Shown here one piece after another: positions 16,241-21,866 of a stretch of 21,866 nt of DNA. This DNA is from Pseudonocardiales bacterium (lineage in GTDB: Bacteria > Actinomycetota > Actinomycetes > Mycobacteriales > Jatrophihabitantaceae): assembly GCA_030840415.1 (NCBI GenBank), contig JAVEEO010000157.1, positions 1 through 21,866 of the forward strand, in the 5' to 3' direction. A program made the position numbers and the translations under genes. Under the pieces are notes generated by a model that made no database searches, had not been told where the DNA came from, and saw only the letters and a program-made list of their open reading frames with translations. Position 1 is the stretch's first letter; every line of letters begins with the position of its first letter.

Positions 16241-17211
16241 CCACACTCTGGGACACCACCGGCACCGCGGTCGTGCAGGCACTGGCCGCCGAGCGGCGCT
16301 CCGGCGGCGCGGTGACCAGCGGGTTGGCCCTGACGCTGGTGGTGGTGCTGGAGGAGAAGGACACCGCCGACGTCGAGGCCGCGGTGGCGACCGCGGCGGC
16401 CAAGCACCCGATGCGGGTGATCATGGTGCTGCGCCACCACATCGACGCTCCGGTGCCTCGGCTGGACGCCGAGGTCTCGATCGGCGGCCGGCACGGCCCG
16501 GGCGAGGCGGTGGTGCTGCGGATGTTCGGACGGCTGGCGCTGCACGCCGAATCGGTCACACTGCCGCTGCTGGCCCCGGACGCCCCGGTGGTGGCCTGGT
16601 GGTACTCCGAGACACCCAAGGTGATCGCCAACGACCCGCTCGGGGTGTTCGCCGACCGCCGGATCTCCAACGTCATCCGCGACTCCGACCCGGCCGCCTC
16701 GCTGCGGCAGCGGGCCATCGACTACGCCCCCGGCGACACCGACCTGACCTGGACGGTGATCACGCCGTGGCGGGCGGCGCTGGCGGCGGCCTTCGACACC
16801 GCCTCCTCGCCGGCCATCTCGGTGGTCGTGACCGGCAACCCGCAGGACCCGTCCGCCCAACTGCTGGCCGGCTGGCTGACCTCCCGGCTGGGCTTCGCCG
16901 TGCCGGTAGAGAAGGCCGAGGGCAAGTACATCGTGGCGGTCTCGGTGGAGTTCGAGGACGGCCGGACCGTGCAGATGACCAACGAGGGCTACAAGCTGCT
17001 GATGCGCCGGCCGGGTCAGCTCGACACCATCCAGCCGTTCCCGCAGCGGACCACCGGCGACATGCTGGCCGAGGAATTGCGCCGCCTCGACGCCGACCAG
17101 CCCTACGGCGAGGCGCTCGGCGCGGTCACCGGGATGACCGGCCTGAACGACCGGCCGGCGGTGCGCACCCACATCTGGCACGACCCGGCGCTGGCCCAGC
17201 AGGAGGCCTGA
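16237..17211 (+). CDS. opcA: Glucose-6-phosphate dehydrogenase assembly protein OpcA
   Basis: OpcA is an actinobacterial and cyanobacterial helper needed for full activity or assembly of glucose-6-phosphate dehydrogenase; it is not itself an enzyme. The 324-residue product starts VTTLWDTTGTAVV and contains the family core VVAWWYSETP with the following DPLGVFADRRISN..RDSD region (about 115-150), and the C-terminal GDMLAEELRRLDADQPYGEAL. The length agrees with known OpcA proteins. The GTG at 16237 has AAGGGAG about 8 nt upstream. Its place between zwf and pgl is the standard actinobacterial order and makes the call secure. The last codons contain AGGAGG (17201-17206), which serves as ribosome-binding site for whatever is translated next. 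Confidence 0.95.
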   Translation: MTTLWDTTGTAVVQALAAERRSGGAVTSGLALTLVVVLEEKDTADVEAAVATAAAKHPMRVIMVLRHHIDAPVPRLDAEVSIGGRHGPGEAVVLRMFGRLALHAESVTLPLLAPDAPVVAWWYSETPKVIANDPLGVFADRRISNVIRDSDPAASLRQRAIDYAPGDTDLTWTVITPWRAALAAAFDTASSPAISVVVTGNPQDPSAQLLAGWLTSRLGFAVPVEKAEGKYIVAVSVEFEDGRTVQMTNEGYKLLMRRPGQLDTIQPFPQRTTGDMLAEELRRLDADQPYGEALGAVTGMTGLNDRPAVRTHIWHDPALAQQEA

Positions 17212-17215
17212 TCCG

Positions 17216-17245
17216 ATGCGTGCCCTGCCCGCGGCCGGCAGCTGA
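17216..17245 (+). other. 9-codon micro-ORF overlapping the pgl start
   Basis: ATG at 17216 lies 9 nt after a strong AGGAGG and codes for MRALPAAGS; its TGA overlaps the pgl ATG as TGATG at 17243-17247. The pgl ATG itself has no good ribosome-binding site at normal distance, so reinitiation after this micro-ORF could be how pgl is translated. Confidence 0.3.
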
Positions 17246-18060
17246 TGCCCGCCCAGCCGGAACTGATCATCCAGGCCAGCGCCGAAAGCCTGGCCACCGA
17301 CGTCGCGGTGCGGGTGATGTCCACGCTGGCCCGCGCCCAGCAGGTCCGGGGTCGGGCGGCGCTCGCCCTGACGGCGGGCTCGATCATGGAGCAGGTCTGG
17401 TCCGCGATGGCCGCCACGCCCTCGCGCGAGTCGGTGGACTGGTCCCGGGTCGACGTGTTCTGGGCCGACGAGCGCTATGTCCCGGCCGATTCCCCCGACC
17501 GCAACGACGGACCGGCGAACCGGCTGCTGTTCTCGCACCCGCCGTTCAAGGACGCCCGGCTGTTCCCGATGCCGGCCAGCGACGGCCCGTTCGCCAACCT
17601 GGACGATGCCGCGGCCGGCTACGCCGAGCAACTGTCGGCCGCCCGCCGGTCCGACGACCCGGACGAGCTACCGCACTTCGACGTGCTGCTGCTGGGGGTC
17701 GGGCCGGACGGGCACTGCGCGTCGCTGTTCCCCGAGCACCCCAGCGCCTACGACGAGTCCGGCCCGGTGATCGCGGTGCGCAACTCCCCCAAGCCGCCGC
17801 CGCTGCGGATCTCGCTCAGCTTCGCCGGCCTGGCGGCGGCCAACGAGATCTGGTTCGTGGCCTCCGGCGCAGGCAAGGCCCGGGCGGTGGCGCTGGCGCT
17901 CAGCGGCGCCGGCCGGGTGCAGGTACCGTCCGCCGGGCCGCGCGGCCGGTTCCGGACGCTCTGGCTGGTGGACCGGGACGCGGCGGCCGGACTCCCCCGG
18001 CATCCGACGGCCGCCCGGTCCTCTGACCGCTGGGCCGGAAGGCACTCGTCAACCGGGTAA
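17245..18060 (+). CDS. pgl: 6-phosphogluconolactonase
   Basis: Pgl hydrolyses 6-phosphoglucono-1,5-lactone from the Zwf reaction to 6-phosphogluconate. The 271-residue protein is of the NagB/DevB type: ALTAGSI (41-47), the active-site block FWADERYVPADSPDRN (72-87) and the signature GVGPDGHCASLFP (151-163) are all present, and FVASGAGKA comes later as in the family. The ATG at 17245 is the first start after the in-frame opcA stop; upstream sits the micro-ORF at 17216 with the only strong ribosome-binding site. The last ~20 residues look unstructured. It closes the pentose phosphate operon, ends in TAA, and is followed at once by an inverted repeat and by AT-richer DNA. Confidence 0.95.
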   Translation: MPAQPELIIQASAESLATDVAVRVMSTLARAQQVRGRAALALTAGSIMEQVWSAMAATPSRESVDWSRVDVFWADERYVPADSPDRNDGPANRLLFSHPPFKDARLFPMPASDGPFANLDDAAAGYAEQLSAARRSDDPDELPHFDVLLLGVGPDGHCASLFPEHPSAYDESGPVIAVRNSPKPPPLRISLSFAGLAAANEIWFVASGAGKARAVALALSGAGRVQVPSAGPRGRFRTLWLVDRDAAAGLPRHPTAARSSDRWAGRHSSTG

Positions 18061-18087
18061 GTGGGGTCTCAGGCCGCAGCACCCCAC
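18061..18087 (+). terminator. Inverted repeat just after pgl, likely operon terminator
   Basis: GTGGGGT at 18061-18067 and ACCCCAC at 18081-18087 form a perfect 7-bp stem with a 13-nt loop, starting on the base after the pgl stop. There is no T-tract. The position at the end of a six-gene operon supports a terminator role. Confidence 0.5.
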
Positions 18088-18143
18088 GAAGGATCTGTGG
18101 ACGACCTGCGTAGCAGTGCGGCGGCTTCGATCGAGATACCGCT

Positions 18144-18170
18144 TGGCATATCCGTCCTGGTGCTATGCCA
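18144..18170. terminator. Second inverted repeat between converging pgl and secreted-protein genes
   Basis: TGGCATA at 18144-18150 and TATGCCA at 18164-18170 pair perfectly around 13 nt. It lies in the 182-nt gap between two converging genes and could end transcription from either side. Apart from these two repeats I see nothing in this gap. Confidence 0.4.
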
Positions 18171-18242
18171 GTGCGCGTGCGTTCCCGGTCCGGTCGGCTT
18201 TCCACCGCCCCCATTCGGAGTCCGGTCGCTCCTCCGGCGGCA

Positions 18243-18800
18243 TCAACTGGACGGATAGCAGGCCAGATCCTGTCCGGGCGAGTAGGTGTAGCCAGACGGG
18301 TCGCTCACCCCAATGAGATCGACGTCCACATACGAACGGAACCCAACCGTCGCGGTGCTGGAGCAGTCCTCATGCGCGGTGATCCATTTACCGCTACCAC
18401 CGCCGGCGTAAACGTCGCCGCTTTGTACGTCCACCGTCCTCCAGCCGCAGCCGCTCGAGGTGCAGTAGACCGCTTGAAGGTAGGTGTCAACGTTTGACTT
18501 GCTCGGGCAGGTCCCGCCCACGTTCAGCCACCAACCATGACTCTGCACGGCGCGGGTGGTGGAGGACGTCGAGATGTGCGCATTGTCGATCCCCTGCTGG
18601 TAGTAGCACGAGCCCGCATGGATCGTGCTCGACACCAGGTTCGGCGAGACAGAGCCATCCGAGGCCAGCGCGGAGATGGATGCGAAATGCCCGCCGCTGG
18701 ACGAACCTGGGCTGTCGGCCGCGCGGGCTGAGGTCTGTACGCCCGCGAGCGCTGCCATCAGGGCAAAGCATATAGACAAGCCCAACCTAGTGCGACGCAT
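18243..18800 (-). CDS. Secreted small protein with six cysteines, function unknown
   Basis: A 185-residue protein with a clear signal peptide: MRRTR, a hydrophobic core (LGLSICFALMAALAG) and a cleavage site after SARA at about residue 27. The mature part (~158 residues) is rich in Ser, Gly and Thr and has six cysteines (in GSCYYQQ, GTCPSK, YCTSSGCGW, EDCSS and ACYPSS), an even number that suits three disulfides outside the cell. The GGGSGKW..AHEDC and RSYVDVDLIG stretches look like an actinobacterial secreted family, but I cannot give a name or function. ATG at 18800 has a strong GGGGGAG site 8 nt upstream; the longer in-frame start at 18908 would put 36 residues before the signal peptide and is rejected. 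DNA here is less GC-rich than the neighbours, suggesting transfer. Confidence 0.85.
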   Translation of the reverse strand: MRRTRLGLSICFALMAALAGVQTSARAADSPGSSSGGHFASISALASDGSVSPNLVSSTIHAGSCYYQQGIDNAHISTSSTTRAVQSHGWWLNVGGTCPSKSNVDTYLQAVYCTSSGCGWRTVDVQSGDVYAGGGSGKWITAHEDCSSTATVGFRSYVDVDLIGVSDPSGYTYSPGQDLACYPSS

Positions 18801-18830
18801 GTCACCACTCCCCCATGTTCGGTAGCCACC

Positions 18831-18840
18831 GTCAGCTGAC
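18831..18840. promoter_or_regulatory. Perfect 10-bp palindrome in the divergent intergenic region, possible operator
   Basis: GTCAGCTGAC is its own reverse complement and lies 31 nt upstream of the secreted-protein start, in the 164-nt AT-richer region between two divergent genes. A dimeric regulator could bind here and affect either gene. One such palindrome can occur by chance. Confidence 0.3.
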
Positions 18841-18964
18841 TTCGGCATAAATCCCAAACAAGGATCAATAGTACGGGCTAGCTTGGGTGAAAGAACAGAA
18901 CGTCTCACGCCATTGGCGGCATTAGTGTGGTCAGGGCTTCGAAGTCACGAAAAGGAGAGCCTGC

Positions 18965-19543
18965 ATGCACCGGTGCCAGCAGCTTGCACCAGCGGACTGG
19001 CTTGTGCGCAGCAAGACGCCGTGGCCGCAGCTGGCGACTTATGGGCCATCTTGCTTCGAGGCATACGCGCGACTTCGTTTCCTTCCCGATCCCGAGTTTG
19101 CCGGGCAGCGGGAAAGCAACGTTACGATCCCCATAGATCACCCGACCGAAGTTGAGTTGGCCCGTCGGGCGCTGCGGTACCTGGCTCCTTTCACCGAGAC
19201 CGCCGACGAGTGCTACTTCTGCGTGTGGGACGGCTACGGAGTGTCGGAAGCTGATCCGGCGATGGGGCACGGCCCCCTGCTGGCGATTCCAGAGCGGCGA
19301 TACGCGCTGTTCACAGGGCCGCTGGACGACATTGCGCGCTGGGAACGGACATTCACTTCGCACCCTGCGTTCGCTCCGGCGTTCGTGTGGCCCGCGGACC
19401 GTCGCTGGTGCTTCACCAGCGATGTCGACCCGCATTGGGCCGGGATCGGGGCGGAACGCGCGGCGGTTGACGCCCTGGTCACGGCGTCAGACATCGACGC
19501 TGTTCACGCCGACCCGGCACGGCAGCCCACACCGTATGCCTGA
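18965..19543 (+). CDS. Conserved-looking cytoplasmic protein, function unknown
   Basis: A 192-residue soluble protein with no signal peptide or membrane segment. It is rich in Trp, Pro and aromatic residues: ADWLVRSKTPWPQLATYGPSC at the N-terminus (partial motif), ECYFCVWDGYG near 81-91, ERRYALFTGPLDDIARWE near 108-125 and FVWPADRRWCFTSDVDPHWAGIG near 139-161 as separate blocks. The W-P-x-D-R-x-W-x-x-x-x-D-x-D pattern recurs, as far as I recall, in actinobacterial hypothetical proteins, some resembling immunity-type proteins, but I do not assign a function. The ATG at 18965 has an AAGGAGAG site 6-9 nt upstream. It is divergent from the secreted-protein gene, and its codon use is less GC-biased than the flanking core genes. 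It converges with rbpA. Confidence 0.8.
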   Translation: MHRCQQLAPADWLVRSKTPWPQLATYGPSCFEAYARLRFLPDPEFAGQRESNVTIPIDHPTEVELARRALRYLAPFTETADECYFCVWDGYGVSEADPAMGHGPLLAIPERRYALFTGPLDDIARWERTFTSHPAFAPAFVWPADRRWCFTSDVDPHWAGIGAERAAVDALVTASDIDAVHADPARQPTPYA

Positions 19544-19591
19544 ACCTGGATCGGCAATCTCCGTCCGGCAGTCATTCACTGATCGCGGCGA

Positions 19592-19612
19592 CCGATCTCG
19601 CCCTTAGATCGG
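19592..19612. terminator. Bidirectional terminator candidate between converging genes
   Basis: CCGATCT at 19592-19598 and AGATCGG at 19606-19612 form a perfect 7-bp stem with a 7-nt loop. An overlapping alternative outer pairing, GCGACC at 19588-19593 with GGTCGC at 19619-19624, is also possible. It lies in the 119-nt gap between the hypothetical gene (+) and rbpA (-). Confidence 0.5.
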
Positions 19613-19662
19613 CACCCCGGTCGCTGGGCACGGCCTGGTAGCCGCGGCAGCACGTGGCAGGC

Positions 19663-20007
19663 TCAGTCCTCGCCGCGGCGGGCCCGCAGCCGGGCCAGCG
19701 CCTCTTCCAGGATCGCGTCGCCGTCGGCGTCCGAGCGCCGTTCCTTCACGTAGGCCAGGTGGGTCTTGTACGGCTCGTTGCGGGGCGCGGCCGGCGGGGT
19801 GGCCGACTCGCGACCGGCCGGGAAGCCGCAGCGCGGGCAGTCCCAGGTGTCCGGGACCAGAGCCTCGACCGCGAAGGCCGGCCGGGTCTCGTGGCCGTTG
19901 GCACAGAAGAACGACACCCACTGGCGCGGTGCGGACTCGCCGCGCTCCCGCTCGCCCATCGGCCCGGCGCCTACCCGGCTGCCGCGGATCGCGCTGCCAC
20001 CTGCCAC
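19663..20007 (-). CDS. rbpA: RNA polymerase-binding protein, RbpA family (secG-linked type)
   Basis: RbpA-family proteins bind RNA polymerase and the primary sigma factor and stabilise open promoter complexes in actinobacteria. The 114-residue product opens with AIRGSRVGAGPMGE and ESAPRQ, followed by a zinc-ribbon-like core with Cys35, His39, Cys57 and Cys60 (FCANGHE and WDCPRCG). The C-terminal part EPYKTHLAYVKERRSDADGDAILEEAL (a sigma-binding-like helix region) differs in detail from the classical RTHWDMLMERRT form. This is therefore probably the separate paralogue type often found beside secG; its exact role is less proven than that of classical RbpA. GTG at 20007 has an AGAGGAG ribosome-binding site 7 nt upstream, which can pair with an upstream complement. 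secG lies 91 nt upstream on the same strand. Confidence 0.87.
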   Translation of the reverse strand: MAGGSAIRGSRVGAGPMGERERGESAPRQWVSFFCANGHETRPAFAVEALVPDTWDCPRCGFPAGRESATPPAAPRNEPYKTHLAYVKERRSDADGDAILEEALARLRARRGED

Positions 20008-20011
20008 TCTT

Positions 20012-20087
20012 CGGCTCCTCTAACTCGATGTCACTGACAAGCTTCGGTTACCGGTGTGGGCACGATCCGCGCCCCGCCGAGGAGCCG
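20012..20087 (-). promoter_or_regulatory. Inverted repeat that can mask the rbpA ribosome-binding site
   Basis: In the minus-strand message CGGCTCCTC (from 20087 to 20079) is perfectly complementary over nine bases to GAGGAGCCG (from 20020 to 20012), which contains the rbpA Shine-Dalgarno sequence. The arms are 58 nt apart. Pairing would close the rbpA start region, so this may be a translational control element. Function is inferred from complementarity only. Confidence 0.4.
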
Positions 20088-20098
20088 CCGCAGGGAGA

Positions 20099-20335
20099 TC
20101 AACTCGCCTTGTAGAGCAGGCCCAGGCCGATGATGCAGATGGTCCAGACCAGGCCCGAGATGACGGTCAGCCGGTCGAGGTTGCGCTCGACCACCGAGGA
20201 GCCGGACAGGCTGGAGTACAGCGAACCACCGAACATCGAGGACAGGCCGCCACCCTTGCCGCGGTGCAGCAGCACCAGGACCATGAGCATCAAGCTCGCG
20301 ATGATCAGGACAATCGACAGCAACGTGATGATCAT
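20099..20335 (-). CDS. secG: Preprotein translocase subunit SecG
   Basis: SecG is the small accessory subunit of the SecYEG channel that exports proteins across the cell membrane. The 78-residue protein has two membrane helices (about 3-23 and 57-75) joined by a cytoplasmic loop with the family signature HRGKGGGLSSMFGG (24-37) and the following SGSSVVERNLDRLT. This is the normal SecG layout and length. The ATG at 20335 has a modest GCGAGG site. It lies between tpiA and rbpA on the same strand, as in many actinobacteria. A hairpin separates it from tpiA, so it may also have its own promoter in the 120-nt gap; a TATCCT in that gap is a possible -10 box. Confidence 0.95.
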   Translation of the reverse strand: MIITLLSIVLIIASLMLMVLVLLHRGKGGGLSSMFGGSLYSSLSGSSVVERNLDRLTVISGLVWTICIIGLGLLYKAS

Positions 20336-20422
20336 GTGGTTCGGTGGCCTCGCTCAGCTCTCGACCCCGGCGTCATGGTGACCGGAGCCTGGTGTTTGGG
20401 GAAGGATACCCTGCTGCACCGC

Positions 20423-20460
20423 CCTGGCCGGTGTCTCAGCCCTAACACGGGCCGGTCAGG
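20423..20460 (-). terminator. Imperfect hairpin at the end of tpiA
   Basis: The arm at 20445-20460 includes the tpiA stop and pairs with CCTGGCCGGTGT at 20423-20434. The stem consists of CCTG/CAGG, CCGG/CCGG and TGT/ACA, with one mismatch and a 4-nt bulge. It could attenuate transcription between tpiA and secG. No T-tract follows. Confidence 0.35.
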
Positions 20461-21259
20461 AGGTCGGCAGCGGGCCGCCGGCGGCCGCGATGCAGATTCC
20501 GGCGAACTCCGCCCCGTCCAGGCTGGCGCCACCGACCAGGGCGCCGTCCACGTCGGGTTGGGCGATGAGATCGCCGGCGTTGGTGGACTTGACCGAGCCG
20601 CCGTACAGCACCCGGACGCCGTCGGCCAGCCCGGCGTCGTACAGCTCGGCGAGTCGGCCCCGGACCGCCGCGCACACCTCCTGGGCGTCGGCGGGGGTGG
20701 CTACCCTGCCGGTACCGATCGCCCACACCGGCTCGTAGGCGATCACCACGGAGGCGGCCTGCTCGGCGGGTACCTTGGCCAGCCCGGCGGTCAGCTGGTC
20801 CAGGCAGTGCCGTACCTGCTCGCCGGCCTCGCGCACCTCCAGCCGTTCGCCGATGCACAGGATCGGCACCAGGTCGTTGGCGTACGCGGCACGGACCTTG
20901 GCGTTGACCAGCTCGTCGGTCTCGGCGTGGTACTCGCGACGCTCGGAGTGCCCGACCACCACGTAGCTGCAGCCGAGCTTGGCCAGCATCGCGCCGGAGA
21001 TGTCACCGGTGTAGGCGCCGGCGGCGTGCGGCGACAGGTCCTGCGCGCCGTAGCGCAGCGCCAGCTTGTCGCCGTCGACCAGGGTCTGCACCGAGCGGAT
21101 ATCGGTGAAGGGCGGCAGCACCGCCACCTCGACGGCCTCGAAGTGCTGCGGCTTGAGGCTGAAGGCGATCTTCTGCACCAGCGCCAGGGCTTCGAGGTGG
21201 TTGAGGTTCATCTTCCAGTTGCCGGCGATCAGGGGCGTCCGAGCCGCCCTACCGGCCAT
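20456..21259 (-). CDS. tpiA: Triosephosphate isomerase
   Basis: TpiA interconverts dihydroxyacetone phosphate and glyceraldehyde-3-P in glycolysis as a soluble dimeric TIM barrel. The 267-residue protein has all catalytic parts: NWKMN (14-18, Lys16), VVGHSERR (101-108, His104), [11 protein letters not shown] (174-184, Glu176) and the phosphate-binding [11 protein letters not shown] near the C-terminus. Length and order are normal, so the enzyme should be active. The ATG at 21259 directly follows the pgk stop codon with no gap, and GGAGGAG inside the last pgk codons is its ribosome-binding site. Translation is therefore probably coupled to pgk, which matters because pgk carries an internal stop further upstream. 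Confidence 0.97.
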   Translation of the reverse strand: MAGRAARTPLIAGNWKMNLNHLEALALVQKIAFSLKPQHFEAVEVAVLPPFTDIRSVQTLVDGDKLALRYGAQDLSPHAAGAYTGDISGAMLAKLGCSYVVVGHSERREYHAETDELVNAKVRAAYANDLVPILCIGERLEVREAGEQVRHCLDQLTAGLAKVPAEQAASVVIAYEPVWAIGTGRVATPADAQEVCAAVRGRLAELYDAGLADGVRVLYGGSVKSTNAGDLIAQPDVDGALVGGASLDGAEFAGICIAAAGGPLPTS

Positions 21260-21866
21260 CTAGCTCTCCTCCAGGACGGCGACCCCGGGCAGGGTCTTGC
21301 CCTCCAGGTACTCCAGCGACGCGCCGCCGCCGGTGGAGATGTGGCTGAACCGGTTGACGTCGATCCCCAGTGCCCGGACCGCCGCGGCCGAGTCGCCGCC
21401 GCCGACCACGGTGAAACCGCCGCAGTCGGCCACCGCCTCGGCGACCCCGCGGGTGCCGGCCACGAACGGCGCCACCTCGAACACGCCCATCGGGCCGTTC
21501 CAGAACACCGTGCCGGCGCCGGACAGCGCCTCGGTGAAGGCAGCCACCGACTCCGGCCCGATGTCGAGGCCCTTCAGGCCGGCCGGGATCTCCGCGGCCG
21601 GCACCGTCCGGGTCTCGGCGTCGTCGGAGACCTCGGCCGCCACCACCACGTCGGTGGGCAGCACGATCTAGTCGCCGGCGGTTTCGAGCAGGTCTCGGCA
21701 TGTGTCGGCCAGGTCGGACTCCAGCAGCGAGTCGCCGACCTCGTGGCCCTGGGCCGTGAGGAAGGTGAAGCACATCCCGCCGCCGACCAGCAGCCGGTCC
21801 ACCTTGGGCAGCAGCGAGGAGATGACGCCCAGCTTGTCCGAGACCTTCGAGCCGCCGAGCACCACC
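21260..21866 (-). pseudogene. pgk: Phosphoglycerate kinase, 3' part, interrupted by an in-frame TAG
   Basis: Pgk transfers the acyl phosphate of 1,3-bisphosphoglycerate to ADP. Only the C-terminal half is in the window (the gene continues beyond the right edge). From the edge the frame reads [18 protein letters not shown], then GGGMCFTFL and ETAGD, followed by TAG (21670-21668), then [33 protein letters not shown] and [16 protein letters not shown] to the normal end (also TAG). The frame is identical on both sides of the stop, and in homologues this position is usually Lys, so one base change (AAG to TAG) explains it. A truncated product would lack most of the nucleotide-binding domain. A GTG two codons later could restart translation but would give only a fragment. 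Real nonsense mutation, assembly error and suppression remain possible; the identity as pgk is certain. Confidence 0.93.

Noticed and set aside
18061..18258. 65-codon plus-strand frame starting right after pgl
   Set aside because: No ribosome-binding site, overlaps two inverted repeats and the 3' end of the secreted-protein gene, and resembles nothing I know.
18801..18908. Longer start for the secreted protein at 18908
   Set aside because: It would place 36 residues in front of a well-formed signal peptide; ATG at 18800 has a strong ribosome-binding site.
21260..21866. Genome-wide reading of TAG as an amino acid
   Set aside because: At least five genes in the window end in TAG at their normal family ends, so TAG acts as a stop here; the pgk codon is a local event.

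Overview
The window is chromosomal DNA of a high-GC actinobacterium (Actinomycetota). The evidence is very GC-rich coding DNA, frequent GTG starts, an OpcA homologue, an RbpA-family protein, and a gene order that follows a known actinobacterial core locus (in Mycobacterium tuberculosis, roughly Rv1436-Rv1458: gap-pgk-tpi-secG ... pgl-opcA-zwf-tal-tkt ... ctaB ... ctaA and ABC transporter genes). The side-by-side tal and pgi genes and the general protein style suggest a Nakamurella/Frankia-like lineage, but the genus cannot be fixed from the sequence alone.

Layout. Positions 1-192 (-) hold the start of an unrecognised gene that leaves the left edge. From 343 to 4061 (+) come a PlsC-type acyltransferase, an ABC-2 type exporter (ATPase plus permease, ATGA overlap), heme A synthase ctaA, and a small three-helix membrane protein. 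From 9346 down to 4079 (-) run heme O synthase ctaB, an ATP-grasp protein, a DUF445 membrane protein and a receptor-type Ser/Thr protein kinase. The kinase has an N-terminal PATEA hexapeptide array and a Ser/Thr/Pro-rich outer tail. From 9563 to 18060 (+) lies one tightly packed operon for the pentose phosphate pathway: tkt-tal-pgi-zwf-opcA-pgl. Positions 18061-19662 are an AT-richer accessory patch with a secreted six-cysteine protein (-) and a divergent unrecognised cytoplasmic protein (+). From 21866 down to 19663 (-) are pgk (3' part), tpiA, secG and an rbpA-family gene.

How the genes fit together. zwf, its helper opcA, and pgl form the oxidative branch that makes NADPH; tkt and tal form the non-oxidative branch; pgi links to glycolysis, and tpiA and pgk continue lower glycolysis. 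CtaB and CtaA convert heme B to heme O and then heme A for the aa3 cytochrome oxidase. The locus therefore joins central carbon flux, NADPH supply and respiratory heme supply, with SecG (protein export) and an RNA polymerase-binding protein alongside.

Most of the window is ordinary core metabolism. The points worth a second look are: an in-frame TAG that splits pgk; an inverted repeat that could hide the rbpA ribosome-binding site; the 18-bp tandem repeat coding for PATEA units in the kinase; the low-GC accessory patch with its palindrome; recurrent -10-like hexamers exactly 6 nt before GTG starts (likely leaderless mRNAs); and micro-ORFs that fill the zwf-opcA and opcA-pgl gaps with overlapping start/stop codons. 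I see no clear evidence of a wholly new multi-gene system, and no tRNA, rRNA, CRISPR array or insertion sequence.
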